A DNA stretch of 64,000 nucleotides from Mariannaea sp. PMI_226 (taxonomy: Eukaryota > Ascomycota > Sordariomycetes > Hypocreales > Nectriaceae). Positions within the stretch are counted from its first letter, which is position 1, and each line of letters opens with the position of its first letter. Where the stretch lies: positions 124,001 through 188,000 of the forward strand of contig JANFOG010000014.1 of assembly GCA_024336345.1 (NCBI GenBank), in the 5' to 3' direction. Below the pieces are notes generated by a model. The model was not told the origin of the DNA, did no database searches, and saw only the letters and a program-made list of their open reading frames with translations. Of the stretch, positions 1 through 11,090 are shown piece after piece. The translations under genes were made by a program, and so were the position numbers.

Positions 1-1974
1 GAAACGTTAGAATAGTTGTTGGCTCTAGAGTCTTGAGCGCGTGATTAATTATATCTGGGAATTGCGCTATGGCTCGAAGTAGGTCAATTGCGTAAGTTGA
101 GTTAGAGAGGAGGGAGAAATCAGCCTTCAACATTTCGTCGGTAGTAAAGTCAATCTTTCGGAAGATGGAGCACAGTCTCGCGTGTGCGTACTGGAGGTAG
201 GGCCCAGTATCTCCCTCGAAGGAAGTCATTCGCTCTAGGTCGAAATCGTAGTTGTTAATTCGCTTCCCTGACATATCTTGGACCATAATAGCAGAGATGC
301 TAAGGATTTCGGCGGTCTGGTCAGGGTTCTCAATATTGGAGTATTTCTGCTTATTGCGGCGCATAACATCATGTATAAAGTCGCCGATATCCGCAAGAAC
401 GTCATCAAGAAACTTGATAGTTCCTTTTTGGGTCGACATACCATTCACCTAAACCAATATATAGATGGTATTAGAACAAGTGGATATCGAGTGTGCGATA
501 ATAAGGGCTAGAGGGATGGTAAAAGAAAATTTCTTTGGGAAATAAAGGAGAAGAAAAGGGGAAGGAACGGGGTGGCAAAGGTTAGGGGAGCATGGAATAA
601 AAAGTTTAGTTATAGAACGCACCTTGCTGTAGGTGATGTGCTTCATCTTCTTCGAGAATGCCTCATATGGATCGCCCATAAGACTGAGAATCTTGAAAAG
701 ACGATTTAAGTGCGTTGCCTGCTCGGACATGACCATATAGAGCATCTCGCTGAAATGATATTTATCATCTCTTTGCATAGCTGCGCCGATATCCTGGAGA
801 AGGTAGTTTGACGTGCCATTACGGTTGCGAATGATGGCCACGTTAAGTCCCTTTGTGCCGTACTTTTTGAAATCGACCGCCCATGCGCCATCCGTCGGCT
901 CAATGATCTGCCGTTCCTTGAGGATCCTTTCTGCCCTTTCCATTGTCTCCTTCTCGACTTGAGACTCACCTGAATAGACGTCGAAGCGGATATTGAGCCG
1001 CGCATATGTTTCCTGGTATCTCTTGATACTTAGCTCCCGGAAGTGGCGCCACAACTCCAAGGCCTCCTCATTGCCATCCTCCATTTCCTTGAAGTATGCC
1101 TTGGCCTTTCCAAAAAGGCCGCTCGATTCTAGCACCGACGTGTCCTCTCCATGCTTACCCGCAGCCTTGAAAGTATCTTCCTTGGGCGCGAAGTCGGCAC
1201 TGATCTTGACGTATATGTCGAACAAGTGGGCGATCGGGTCCTGGGCAAATGCAGCTTCGTCACCATACCGCTTCCAGCCGCAAGCTAAAAGCCCATATTG
1301 CCGACCCCAGTCGCCCAGGTAGTTCATACGAACCACGTTATACCCAGACTTCTTGTATAGATTAGATAAAAAGCCCCCGATAATAGTGCTTCGGAGATGC
1401 CCCGTGTGAAACTTCTTTGTAATATTGGGGCTGGAAAACTTGACGATTATAGTCTTCTTGCTGGCTGCTGGGTCTGTAGGATCTCGCAAACCGAGGTTGG
1501 GGTTGAAGCCGTATGCGTCTCGCAGTCGAAGAACAAGGGGCAGTAGGGTTGGGGCAAGTTCGCCAGGGCTGAAGGTGAAAGCGAGATAGACGCCATCCGC
1601 CGTAGGTGGTTCGACTCGGGCGGCTTCGTTTTGTTTAAACTTGGTTCGCGGATTTGTGTCAGCCAGGTTAGGCGGGTTTGGAAGAGAAAAGGAATTGCCC
1701 ATACCTCTGCAATCACTTTGCGAGCGAGTTCGGGAAGGGGGTGGTTCTTGAGCCGAAGGCGAGGCAAGGCAAGGACCAAGTCACCCTTACTGAGCGACGA
1801 GAACCGGTCGAGGCTGTTGAAAACCAAGTTTCCATCCACGCCGGTGATGGCAGAGATCTCGTCGGCAATCGCGACGCGGAATTTATCCAGCGGATTCAGG
1901 TGTGGAAACGCCGCGGGGTAAAGACTGGACAGGGCCCTCTGTGATGGATCAACAGAAGCAGACGAGGCCGCCAT
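1..1974 (-). CDS. Arginyl-tRNA synthetase, 3' end cut by window edge
   Basis: Charges tRNA-Arg with arginine. Three exons are seen on the minus strand: 1705-1974, 623-1639 and 1-448 (continuing out of the window), with introns of 65 and 174 bp whose removal keeps the frame. The N-terminal exon is the Arg-specific additional domain. Exon 2 carries the class I signature in the form SSPNITKKFHTGHLRSTIIG (HxGH), followed by the YLGDWGRQYG block typical of eukaryotic ArgRS. Exon 3 has the MSTQKG stretch in the KMSKS position and the NYDFDLERMTSFEGDTGPYLQYAHARL anticodon-binding start. The start ATG at 1974 has no upstream in-frame alternative in the visible exon. Fungi often make cytosolic and mitochondrial forms from one gene; I see no clear presequence. 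About 577 residues are visible; the last part of the anticodon-binding domain is missing only because of the edge. Confidence 0.95.
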
Positions 1975-2343
1975 TCTGGATGTGGTAACTGCTTCCTGGC
2001 GAAGGCGCGAATAGAAATGAAAGCCCAGGAGGCGGAAAAGACGACGCTGGAGTGTTAGGTTGGGCCACTGGGGACGGTGCAGGTAGTTGGCCCCCCCCCT
2101 TAGGCATTAACTGTAGGCTCTATCAGCACTAGCCACCTTAGAAGAGCAAAATGCGGATTTTCTGATGAGTTTCGTGGGACTCAACCTTTCACACATAAAG
2201 ATTGCCTAACATATATGTCACGTCTCCGACCTCTCAATACCATTACTCAGTAGTACGAGATGCATGATAGAAGGTACCAAATTGCATACGCTCGTTTTCA
2301 ATTGTTGTCGGACCATCACCCAGACTGCAAGAATAGAGATTAT
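1975..2343. other. Intergenic, ArgRS promoter and amidohydrolase 3' flank
   Basis: The two neighbours run in the same (minus) direction, so this stretch holds the ArgRS promoter and the amidohydrolase 3' end. A short C-run lies near 2092-2099. No open frame or RNA gene is recognised. Confidence 0.6.
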
Positions 2344-3411
2344 TCAAATAATATCCTGCCCGGCAATCCACACCTGTTTGATCCGCCTAGTTGCTGTGAT
2401 ATCCTCGACTGGATTACCGTCAATCAAGACAAGGTCAGCCCGGAGGCCAGGCTCGATACTCCCGCGGTCACTTAAACCAAAGTATTTCGCGGGTAAACAT
2501 GTAGCCGAGCGAAGAACCTCGGTTGTAGACAGGCCGCATTCGACAAGAAGTTCCAATTCTTCATGTAGAGCCTCACCGTGGACAACTTTGGCTGGTACCC
2601 CTGGAGAATCGTTTGCGTCGGTGCCAGCAAGAACTGGTACTCCTGCATGGTGAAGAGAGCTCACAGACTTGATGCAGTTTGTGTAATCTGCTCCTCTCTG
2701 CAATGCGACACCCTTCATCATGGTCAATGTGGGAATAATGATACGCCCATCTTCAAGCATCTGATTAATATCTTGATCACTGAGGGCCCTGTCAACAGGG
2801 ATATGTGTGAGGTAATCCACTCTTGCAGCTTGGGCCATAGATACGGCAATCGAAGTTACAGCATGTGCTATAACTTGCTTCCCAGACCGATGCGCCGCAT
2901 TAACCAAAGCATTAAGTGTCTCCTGATCCGGGCCGGGTACATCTGCCACGATTTTGATGTAGTCAGCCCCGTTTGCAACCTGCTCTGCTACAAATCGCTT
3001 GGCATCGGCAGCGTCGGACACCAACGCCTCCCTCGGCATTGTTGGAATACGACTGTGAACGCTCCCTGGAGCGGTAGCGGCCAGACCACAACTCCGAATG
3101 TCAGTTGCGTTCTTTATATTACGCAAAGATTTGAGACGCTCAGCCGGCCATGTCGCCATGTCTAGCGCAGTGGTGACACCAAACTTTGCCATTTGCTGAA
3201 GGTCTTTCAGGCCAGATAAATGAATATGGCAATCGATCAGTCCTGGCAGTAGGACAGCTCCTTGTGCATCGATAGTCTTGTTGGGAACTGCATCTGGAGT
3301 GCCGATCAAATCGCCGTCAATAATGACAGTGCTCAGCTCTTGAATTGTATTTCCATCGAAAATCCTGACATTGGAAATGGCAGTAATCATTTTCAGTAAT
3401 TCATCTGCCAT
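2344..3411 (-). CDS. Metal-dependent amidohydrolase (imidazolonepropionase/prolidase-like)
   Basis: Single-exon enzyme of the amidohydrolase superfamily. The open frame extends to 3516, but the conserved fold begins only at MITAISNVRIFDG, so the Met at 3411 (or 3390) is the likely start; that gives about 355 residues. Metal ligands can be read directly: the HxH pair in GLIDCHIHLSG, a candidate carboxylated Lys in DYIKIV, His in VIAHAV, His in YLTHIP and Asp in LAGTDAND. The C-terminus has the family ending GSIEPGLRADLVLIDGNP. Such enzymes hydrolyse amide, cyclic-amide or dipeptide bonds; fungal relatives include Xaa-Pro dipeptidase-like and ochratoxin-hydrolysing enzymes, but the substrate cannot be told here. 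No signal peptide is seen, so it is likely cytosolic. It is divergent from the copper ATPase across about 1.1 kb. Confidence 0.88.
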   Translation of the reverse strand: MADELLKMITAISNVRIFDGNTIQELSTVIIDGDLIGTPDAVPNKTIDAQGAVLLPGLIDCHIHLSGLKDLQQMAKFGVTTALDMATWPAERLKSLRNIKNATDIRSCGLAATAPGSVHSRIPTMPREALVSDAADAKRFVAEQVANGADYIKIVADVPGPDQETLNALVNAAHRSGKQVIAHAVTSIAVSMAQAARVDYLTHIPVDRALSDQDINQMLEDGRIIIPTLTMMKGVALQRGADYTNCIKSVSSLHHAGVPVLAGTDANDSPGVPAKVVHGEALHEELELLVECGLSTTEVLRSATCLPAKYFGLSDRGSIEPGLRADLVLIDGNPVEDITATRRIKQVWIAGQDII

Positions 3412-4550
3412 GACGACAAGGGCAATGAGATTATTCAATTCAAAGGTGTTGCGTGTGTGAGCCCGAGACATCATAGTGCAGTACCTTGAGTACTTAAGAA
3501 CCAGAAGGGCGTTCATGATGTTCGGGGTTGGCTTATCCCAATTGAACTTAGCTGAAGCTCACCGCAGATAAATGTGGGCACATCGTCATCACTTGCCCCA
3601 GCGCCTCCCTATTTTCTTCGGTCCGACTACAAGCAGTCTAGACTGGTTCGTTGTGTGAGATTCAATATGCCAAAGCTGGCAGAGCGATTGAAGGGCCGTT
3701 ACCCAAATTCGGCTTGAACTTCGTAATTTTAGAACACTATTAACACTAGACCAGTTATTGAACAAAATATATGGATTAAATATGAGATGTACGTCCGATC
3801 TTTCGAAAGTGCCGGTCCCCGGATATGGTCATGCCACTCTGCTATGGAGCATACTGGCGGGCCGGCAGAACCAAGTGGTTGCAAAAGCGTTTCAAGATAT
3901 CGTTTAGCAAGACCAGCTTATATATGATTGGGCTAGGGCAGACAGCAATATTGGGGGGTGAGAAATGCATATAGGCAAACGAAGTGGCAGCTCGAATGAT
4001 GACCGAATTTACATCAGGCTGTTACTTCTTTCCAGGGTAGATGAATATAGGGCAGAGGCAAGAGGTTGGATTGGAGGATAAATATATATAAAGTAGGCAT
4101 ATTATATTAAAAAATAAATTTATTTATCTTATATTTATATTTTTTTAATTAGCTTTTTCATTTTTATTGATAAATACTTATTTCCTTTTGAATAATTTTA
4201 TATTTTTGAACTCTCAAACTTAGAAAATGCCTACTATATAGTGAATTGGGAATTATTAGCTTAAAATACAAATAATTATCAATATCCCTATGGTCAGCTA
4301 GCATATGATTTCTCCACACTCAAAACTAATTGTCGGCAGCCCTGCCGACGCGGTACATGGTCTCAGGGACGGGCTGCGGACAGCGTCCTATGATAATCGA
4401 GCATGGAGCCATTCACGTGCCAGCGTGTCCCAGGTATCCCGACACCTGCCTCGACAAGCTAACAGAATTCTTGCACTTTGATCACTTTTCCACACGATCT
4501 CAACTCCAACTCACGAAATTCGGACTGAAAAGCCAAAAAGTACTTCAACA
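3412..4550. other. Divergent promoter region, amidohydrolase / copper ATPase
   Basis: About 1.1 kb separates two divergent starts. It contains a very AT-rich block (about 4075-4290, described separately) and, nearer the ATPase, an ordinary-composition segment with a CACGTG E-box-like hexamer near 4414. No convincing gene lies inside. Confidence 0.55.
4087..4240. mobile_element. Candidate MITE: AT-rich element with 17-nt imperfect inverted ends
   Basis: Positions 4087-4103 and 4225-4240 are imperfect reverse complements sharing an exact core of GTAGGCAT (with TATAWA outside and WTT inside). They bracket about 120 bp of almost pure A/T, unlike the surrounding sequence. TA dinucleotides lie at both outer edges, as expected for a Tc1/mariner-type target duplication, although in such AT-rich DNA this is weak support. 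There is no coding capacity. A cruciform-forming regulatory segment or chance are alternatives. Confidence 0.35.
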
Positions 4551-7500
4551 ATGGGATGCGACTGTTGCAGTCCGCCGGCCCCAGCCCCTGAGCCGGTTTC
4601 TGCACCAATCGCGGATCAAATTGAGGTGACGAGCAGTAGCCAGGATTCTTGCTGCGATGGTGGTGACAGCAACGCCGAGCCTCTCGAGACCAAGGACCCG
4701 GGTCAGGAAGAGCCCAGCCAGGAGGAACCGGATGATTGCTGTTCCTCTGGGAAATGTGCGGACAACAAAGCCAAAGATGATACTGACGCGCCTGATTGCT
4801 GCCGTGGCAAGGTAGGCCCATGTTGCGACATCTCTTGTCTTGACCGCTTAGCTATGCGGGAGTGCGAGATGAGTGCCGTCACTGCCACCCGGGCAAACGC
4901 CCAGACAAAGAGCGAGTAGCCGCGCTTATAGGGAGCCATGCGAGATTGCTAACTCGTCTCAGCTTGCACTGGAGCTGCCGATGGCAAGGCGTGCAGCCAG
5001 CATAGTACCTCTGCCCTCGACCGCTATGGCGCCACTCTCCAGGCCCTGGGATGCATCTGCCGTGCTCTCATTGCTCTCGGCCAGGAAACCTGCTGTGAAA
5101 TTCGCGAGCGCCATTCGCTGCCCGCGAAGCAATGCTCCAGGAAGTCGTCTGCTCACTCCCTTGTTCGCACTTCGCTGGATTCTTGCAGTGGCAGCGGCTC
5201 TGTTACGCAGGACCAGGCTGCGCAAAATCGCCTTCGCCTACGCAAGGGCTCCGGCAAAAGCGTCGAATCTACCAAGAAGTCATTTCCGGCTGCCTGCGCA
5301 GGCTCTTGTTGCTCGAAGGACAAGCCCGCCCAAGAGCCTTCCATCAAGGGCACATGCTCCAAGTCTTGCTGCTTGGAGGAGAAACCTGTCAAGGAGCCTC
5401 CCACTACGACCAACTGCGCGAATTCATGCCGCTCAGAGGCTAGGCCTGTAGTCGAAGCTGTAGCTGAAATCAACCCCCCTAGATCTTGCTGTGCGAAGGA
5501 GAAGGGCCCAGCGAAAGAAGCTGCAGCAAAAAGCGCATGCCCCGGTTCCTGCAGCTCTGACAATAAGCCTGGCAGGGCTCCATCCTTTGGGGGCAATGTT
5601 GCCCAATCGTGCTACTCCCCCGACACGCCTACCAAGCCGCTTGTCGCCGACACTGGACACCTTGTCTTTTGCTGCTCCGAGATGGAGTGTTTCGAAGGAT
5701 CCCCTCCCAAGGCCGGCTGCCCCGGATCTTGTTGTCCCGGGGACAAGCGTGTTAACGACAATGGTACCAAGAGCATCTCAACGGACTCATGCTATTCGAA
5801 GGTCAAGCTCGTTGTTGAGCCTCCACCTAGTGGATATGCAGGATCCTATTGCGGAACAGCCAAGGTTGTGGTTGTCAAAGAGCTCGATGCCGCTTGCGCT
5901 GGTTCTTGCTGCAAGCCACTCAAACAGGATATCGCTGAATCTTCAAAGACTAGTTGTGCGGACTCTTGCTGCTTGGAGAACCGATTGGTCAATTCTCAGG
6001 GCTCTCGCGCCGATGCCTGCTGCTCCTCGGCTGGGCTTGATCATGGGTTGGAGGTTGGGAAGGCCCCGATTCATGCTAAAACCGACATAGAGAACCAGGG
6101 TACCGGCAAGGAGCACGTTGTTCTCAGCATTTCCGGCATGACTTGCACTGGCTGCGAAACAAAGCTGAATCGAACTCTAGCTACAGTTCCCGCTGTCAAG
6201 GACCTGAAGACGAGCCTGGTTCTCTCGCGAGCTGAGTTCAACATCGACCTTCGCCTCAGCTCTGTGGAAGAAGTCGTGAAACATCTGGAGAGAACGACCG
6301 AATTTAAGTACGAAAGAGTTCAGAACCAGGGATCTAGCCTGGATCTTATCATCCCTGATGAGCCCTCAAAATTCATGAGTCAGACATGGCCGAAAGGTGT
6401 TATTGATATGGCGCTTGTGGACAAGCAGATCGTACGAGTTGCATTTGATGTGAAGATTGTGGGAGCCCGAGACCTCGCCGAGAATATCTGGGGTCCGCCA
6501 ATCAAACTGGCTCCGCCTCGTGGTGATCCCACACTAGAGGCTGGGAGTAAGCATGTCCGTCATGTTGGATACATAACGCTTCTCTCCGCTGTATTGACGA
6601 TCCCTGTTCTTGTTATGGCATGGGCTCCTCTTCCGGAGCGAGAGTTAGCTTATTCCTCAGCTTCACTCGCGTTAGCAACTATCGTTCAATTTGTTATCGC
6701 AGGACCTTTCTACCCTAAGGCTCTGAAGGCGCTTGTTTTCTCCCGAGTTGTTGAGATGGACCTTTTGATCGTCTTGAGTACCAGTGCTGCTTATATCTTC
6801 TCTGTGGTCTCTTTCGGGTACTTCGTCGCAGGGCAACCACTTTCGACTGGACAATTCTTCGAAACGAGCACGCTCTTGGTCACTCTGATCATGGTTGGCA
6901 GATGGGTTGCAGCTCTCGCTCGTCAGAGAGCTGTTGAGTCTATTTCTATCCGGTCACTCCAGACATCAACAGCCCTCCTTGTCGACAACGAAAGTGGAAC
7001 AGAGCGTGAAATTGACGCCAGACTTCTTCAATATGGCGACACATTCAAAGTTCTTCCAGACACCAGGATCCCGACCGATGGCACCGTTATCACGGGATCT
7101 TCTGAAGTTGATGAGTCTATGCTCACAGGTGAATCCAGGCCGGTGGAGAAGTATCCTAAATCGATAGTGATTGCTGGATCTATCAATGGACCTGGATTCA
7201 TGATTGTTCGGCTAAACCGTCTGCCTGGTAACAATACCATACACGCCATTGCTGCGATGGTTGACGAGGCTAAGCTGTCGAAGCCTAAGTTACAGGATCT
7301 GGCAGATCGGGTAGCATCCTACTTTGTCCCAGTAGTGATGATATTGACGATCATTACCTTTGTCATCTGGGTCGCAGTAGGCATAACTGTCCGTGGTTAT
7401 AAAGGTTCTGAAGCTACCATACAGGCCATTTCCTACGCCATCACTGTTCTCATCGTCTCTTGCCCATGTGCAATTGGATTGGCTGTTCCGATGGTCATTG

Positions 7501-8510
7501 TGATTGCCAGCGGAGTCGCAGCGGAACAGGGTATCATTTTCAAGTCCGCGGATGCTATTGAAGTCGCGCATAAGACTTCGCACGTCGTTTTTGACAAGAC
7601 GGGAACTTTGACTCGAGGAAAGCTCTCCGTAGTTGGAAACGAGTGTGTCGACAAGGACAACCTTCCACTTCTTCTGGGTCTGGTTGAAAACAGTCGACAC
7701 CCGGTTTCGGCTGCCGTAGCTGCCCACCTTAAGGACATCGGAATCATGGCTACGACTGTTCCTGAGCCGAAAAGTTTGACTGGTAAAGGTGTCGAAGCCA
7801 CCCTGGGTGACCAGAAACTTCGAGCTGGCAACTCTAGCTGGCTGAATATGTCGGATCATGAACTCGTCCGGCCGATGCTCCTTCAAGGCTACACTGTGTT
7901 CTGCTTTACAATCGATAACGAGCTACAGGCGGTCTATGGGCTTGAAGACAAACTTCGACCTGATGCTGCAGAAACGGTTGAAACCTTGCAGAAGCGTGGT
8001 GTCTCTGTACATCTGGTTTCTGGCGACGATGACGGAGCCGTTCAGACCTTGGCATCCAAGCTTAGCATTCCTGGTGACAATGTGCGCTCTCGAAGCTCGC
8101 CTGCTGACAAGAAGGATTACATCCTGGCTCTCCGTGGTGCTCCCGCAGATCGCAAGAACCCGGTTGTCGTTTTCTGCGGCGACGGCACGAACGATGCCAT
8201 TGCTCTGGCGCAGGCTACTATTGGCGTTCATATGAATGAAGGCACTGATGTCGCGCAATCTGCTGCGGATGTTGTTCTCATGCGTCCTTGCCTGGCTGGT
8301 ATTCTGACCATGATGAACATGAGTCGGAAATCCGTCAACCGTATCAAGTTCAACTTTGGGTGGAGTTTCGTGTACAACACCTTCGCAGTTCTTCTTGCTG
8401 CCGGTGCCTTTGTAAACGCGAGGATTCCTCCAGAGTTTGCAGGACTGGGAGAGTTGGTGAGCGTGCTGCCAGTAATTGCTGCCGCGGTGCTTCTGCGCTG
8501 GTCGATCTAG
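4551..8510 (+). CDS. PCA1/CrpA-like copper (heavy-metal) P1B-type ATPase with Cys-rich N-terminus
   Basis: Pumps copper or similar soft metals across a membrane, most likely the plasma membrane, giving metal tolerance. The start ATG at 4551 sits in a good context (ACAACAATGGG). The frame continues from 4551 and again from about 4953, broken only by stops at 4917-4952, so one intron is required; the best acceptor is CAG at 4960-4962 after a CTAAC branch, while the donor is uncertain (4873 keeps the frame; 4812 with another acceptor is possible). About 1290 residues result. Order of parts: a roughly 500-residue region with a dozen Cys clusters (CAGSCC, CSKSCC, CPGSCC, CADSCC and similar), one HMA domain (GMTCTGC), membrane helices, [33 protein letters not shown]. 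The last helix has [11 protein letters not shown] in place of the MxxSS of ordinary Cu(I) pumps, which I associate with the fungal PCA1 group. Confidence 0.93.
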
Positions 8511-9869
8511 ACTCAACGCGCCATCATTGCACGAGTGATGACGGCTGAAGATCCACAAACTCTCCTTGATGTCCGACTGGAATCGTTGTCACCAAAGACG
8601 GGATGCAACTGCTCCTATCCTATCGTGGTAGAATTTTCAATTGCATCGCAGAATGCCGCAGTCCTGTCGCTATCGATCCTTCCATAGCTTGCTTCTGTAT
8701 CAGAGAAGGCTCCTTTTAAGAAGTCTTGACACCACCGTACTGTCCTACAGGTGTACCAAGACTACACTGATATGGGAAAAAAATTTCAAGTATATAAGTA
8801 CCCTAAAACCTTGATGGACTAGACTCTACGCTCCTTATCTATATAATACACTTTGTTCATCAACTTCTTTGATCATTACCAGACGAGACAACCAGCCTGC
8901 TTCATAAACCCGCCATCGGCTGGTTTGCTGTTACGAGCCCTCCAGGCGGTCTTCGTCATCTAGGTCGACCTCCGCAAGTGGCTTCATAGCCACTAGAAGC
9001 ACCCGGTATCCCTCGGCATTTAATTTGAAGTCTTGCTGTGCCAAGACCTTCATCAAGCCGGACAGTTTACCCACCTAGATTTTGGAGCGGCAAGGGATTA
9101 GCCCCTTTCTTTTGATTCATTGGCGAGATGCTCGTTGCATTTCAAACCCACCCTCTTTGAAAAATCCTCGACTTGCTTTTTTTTTCTCCTCCCAATGTGC
9201 ACGTGGTGGCAACACAATTTGACGCGATGAAATCTCCCCAGGGTGAGTGGTAGTCTCAATATGTTGTTCTTGTGCTTGGAACTCGGGAGTTCAGATGGCC
9301 AAGAATACCAAGTGCTATGCATCATATTATGAGTGGATACGCGAGCAGCAACGATTGGATTTTACAGTACGATAAAGCATGGGATTTGATGTCGTCAAAT
9401 ATTCTTCACACAAACAGCTCCTGTCACAGTGGGAATAATCCGCGCAACTTGCCCCATTCGGTCGGCGGTTTTACTTCTTCAAGTCGGAGCATCACCCAAC
9501 CTCAATATCGAACATCAATCATTATTCGACTCCGCCTTGCGATTCCCAATTTGCACGGCGCCTGTCAATGCCCACAATTGCAGAATCAACAATTCGTATG
9601 CAGATCAAGTGCGGACTGTTTCCCCAGACTGCCGGCTCTTCATCTGAACCTCAACATCCTTTCTTGGAGTAGTACCTGAATTAATTCGATGTGCGTCCAG
9701 ATGAACCACCGTTACTAATTCCGTAGGTCAAATAGCGTAGCCTTGTCTTTTCATGGTCCCGTTTTGGAGCGTCTCAGTTCTAATTCTACTCTAAATCTAA
9801 TGATCTGCAGTAAACGTGCTGAAGAGCCCCAACCAAAACCCCATTTCATTGAGATACCGAGCTTTGTAT
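8511..9869. other. Intergenic, convergent 3' flanks
   Basis: The stretch lies between the copper ATPase stop and the 3' end of the minus-strand unknown gene. The only open frames are short, lack composition bias and show no motif. No RNA gene was recognised. Confidence 0.5.
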
Positions 9870-11090
9870 TCATATCAGTAAGTAAGACTGCTTACTAGCC
9901 CACACGGGAGACGACGGAGTAATCATTTGTATGCGCTCTTTGGCAGCCAGCACCTCTTCTTCATCCACATGTACACCTTCTTTTCGGTCCCACATGGTGT
10001 TAATCAGAAAGAGTTCTTCCGTGATCTCAGGCCAGTCAATGGCGCTTTTAACATCTGAATGTCTTTTCTCTCCAATACGGCGCTCATACTTATCGCGGAA
10101 AATGTGGAATCGAGCGATTGCATCCCACGGGTCCCAGCGCCAGCGATTATGCCGTGTAGCATGGATAGGGAGGGGACACTTGTAATCGGCACTGTCGTCT
10201 CCGTCCCCCAGTAAAAATTTAATCAGATCGTCAAACTGTTCTGGCGTAGGAGGATAGATGGTACGAGGGCCCTTTCGACGGCATCCGTGAATAAATACAT
10301 CTTTAGACTGCAAAAGCTATTAGCCACGAAACCAGAGGATTCAAGCTGGTTCATGAAATTGTTTATATAATACCAATCAGCACCAGGGATTATACTTGCC
10401 TCAGTCTCCGTTTCACCTCGGTCAAAGACGACCACACCACCGAAGATTCTTCCTTCAGCCCAGTATCCGACAGCGTCAGCAACCCCATCAGGGTACTGTT
10501 CAATATCAACATAGTATCCATAAGAAAATGCTGTTGGGTGTCGGTACGAGTCCCACTGGTCCATGTCGCGCAGCTCATCTCTCCATCGTTCATACTCCTC
10601 GTGTTTGTGGATTGCTCCATCGAGTTGAAATAGATAAGCTCCTATTTGGTGACAGGACACCGCAAGCAGTTCAATAAGCCGCAGATAAAATGTCTTAGAA
10701 GCGGGTTTCGACTCCTGAAACGCACCAAGAAGCTAATATTGCATAAAAAGTCTAAGTAGATGACTTCGAGGGGTGAGGGTATTGCAGATTAGTTCAACTC
10801 ACAGATGGAGAGAATCTCAGTGCTGAAATGTCGAATTTCGATCGAAATTCACAAGCTCGCTCACGCGCACCAGGGCAAAGTTCCACATGTTCAATTGCAG
10901 GGTGCCCCTCTTGATGCCAAAATAGGTCATAGTAGGACGCGCTGGTTGGTAAACCATCAAGGATCTCAGCATAAGTATGTTCTGCGATCTCGGATTGCAG
11001 GATTCGCTTCAAAGCTCGTTCCAAGGTTTTGTAATGATATTGATCGAGGACGTCAATACTGGTGAAATTAAGTTGTGAATCTACCGACAT
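9870..11090 (-). CDS. Uncharacterised conserved-looking fungal protein, 3 exons, one GC-AG intron
   Basis: I do not recognise a named family. Three exons join in frame: 10803-11090 (start ATG 11090, MSVDSQLNFTS), 10400-10714 and 9870-10307, giving 346 residues. The first intron (88 bp) is a standard GTGAGT...CAG. The second (92 bp) is best read as a GC-AG intron with donor GAG/GCAAGT and acceptor CAG; it joins FDRGETETE to SKDVFIHGCRR, removes two in-frame stops and restores a continuous acidic/basic, aromatic-rich chain (WDPWDAIARFHIFRDKYERR). There is no signal peptide, membrane helix or known catalytic motif. I have a faint memory of similar uncharacterised proteins in other ascomycetes. 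A 5' extension to 11156 exists in frame but would add a hydrophobic leader without support. Confidence 0.75.

Noticed and set aside
4873..5451. Long plus-strand frame of 192 codons within the copper ATPase region
   Set aside because: It is an Arg/Ala/Ser-rich shadow of the Cys-rich coding frame, which runs in another phase through the same bases and continues unbroken into the HMA domain.
7290..8558. Minus-strand frames of about 200 codons inside the ATPase
   Set aside because: Antisense shadows of the strongly conserved P-type ATPase core; no motif of their own.
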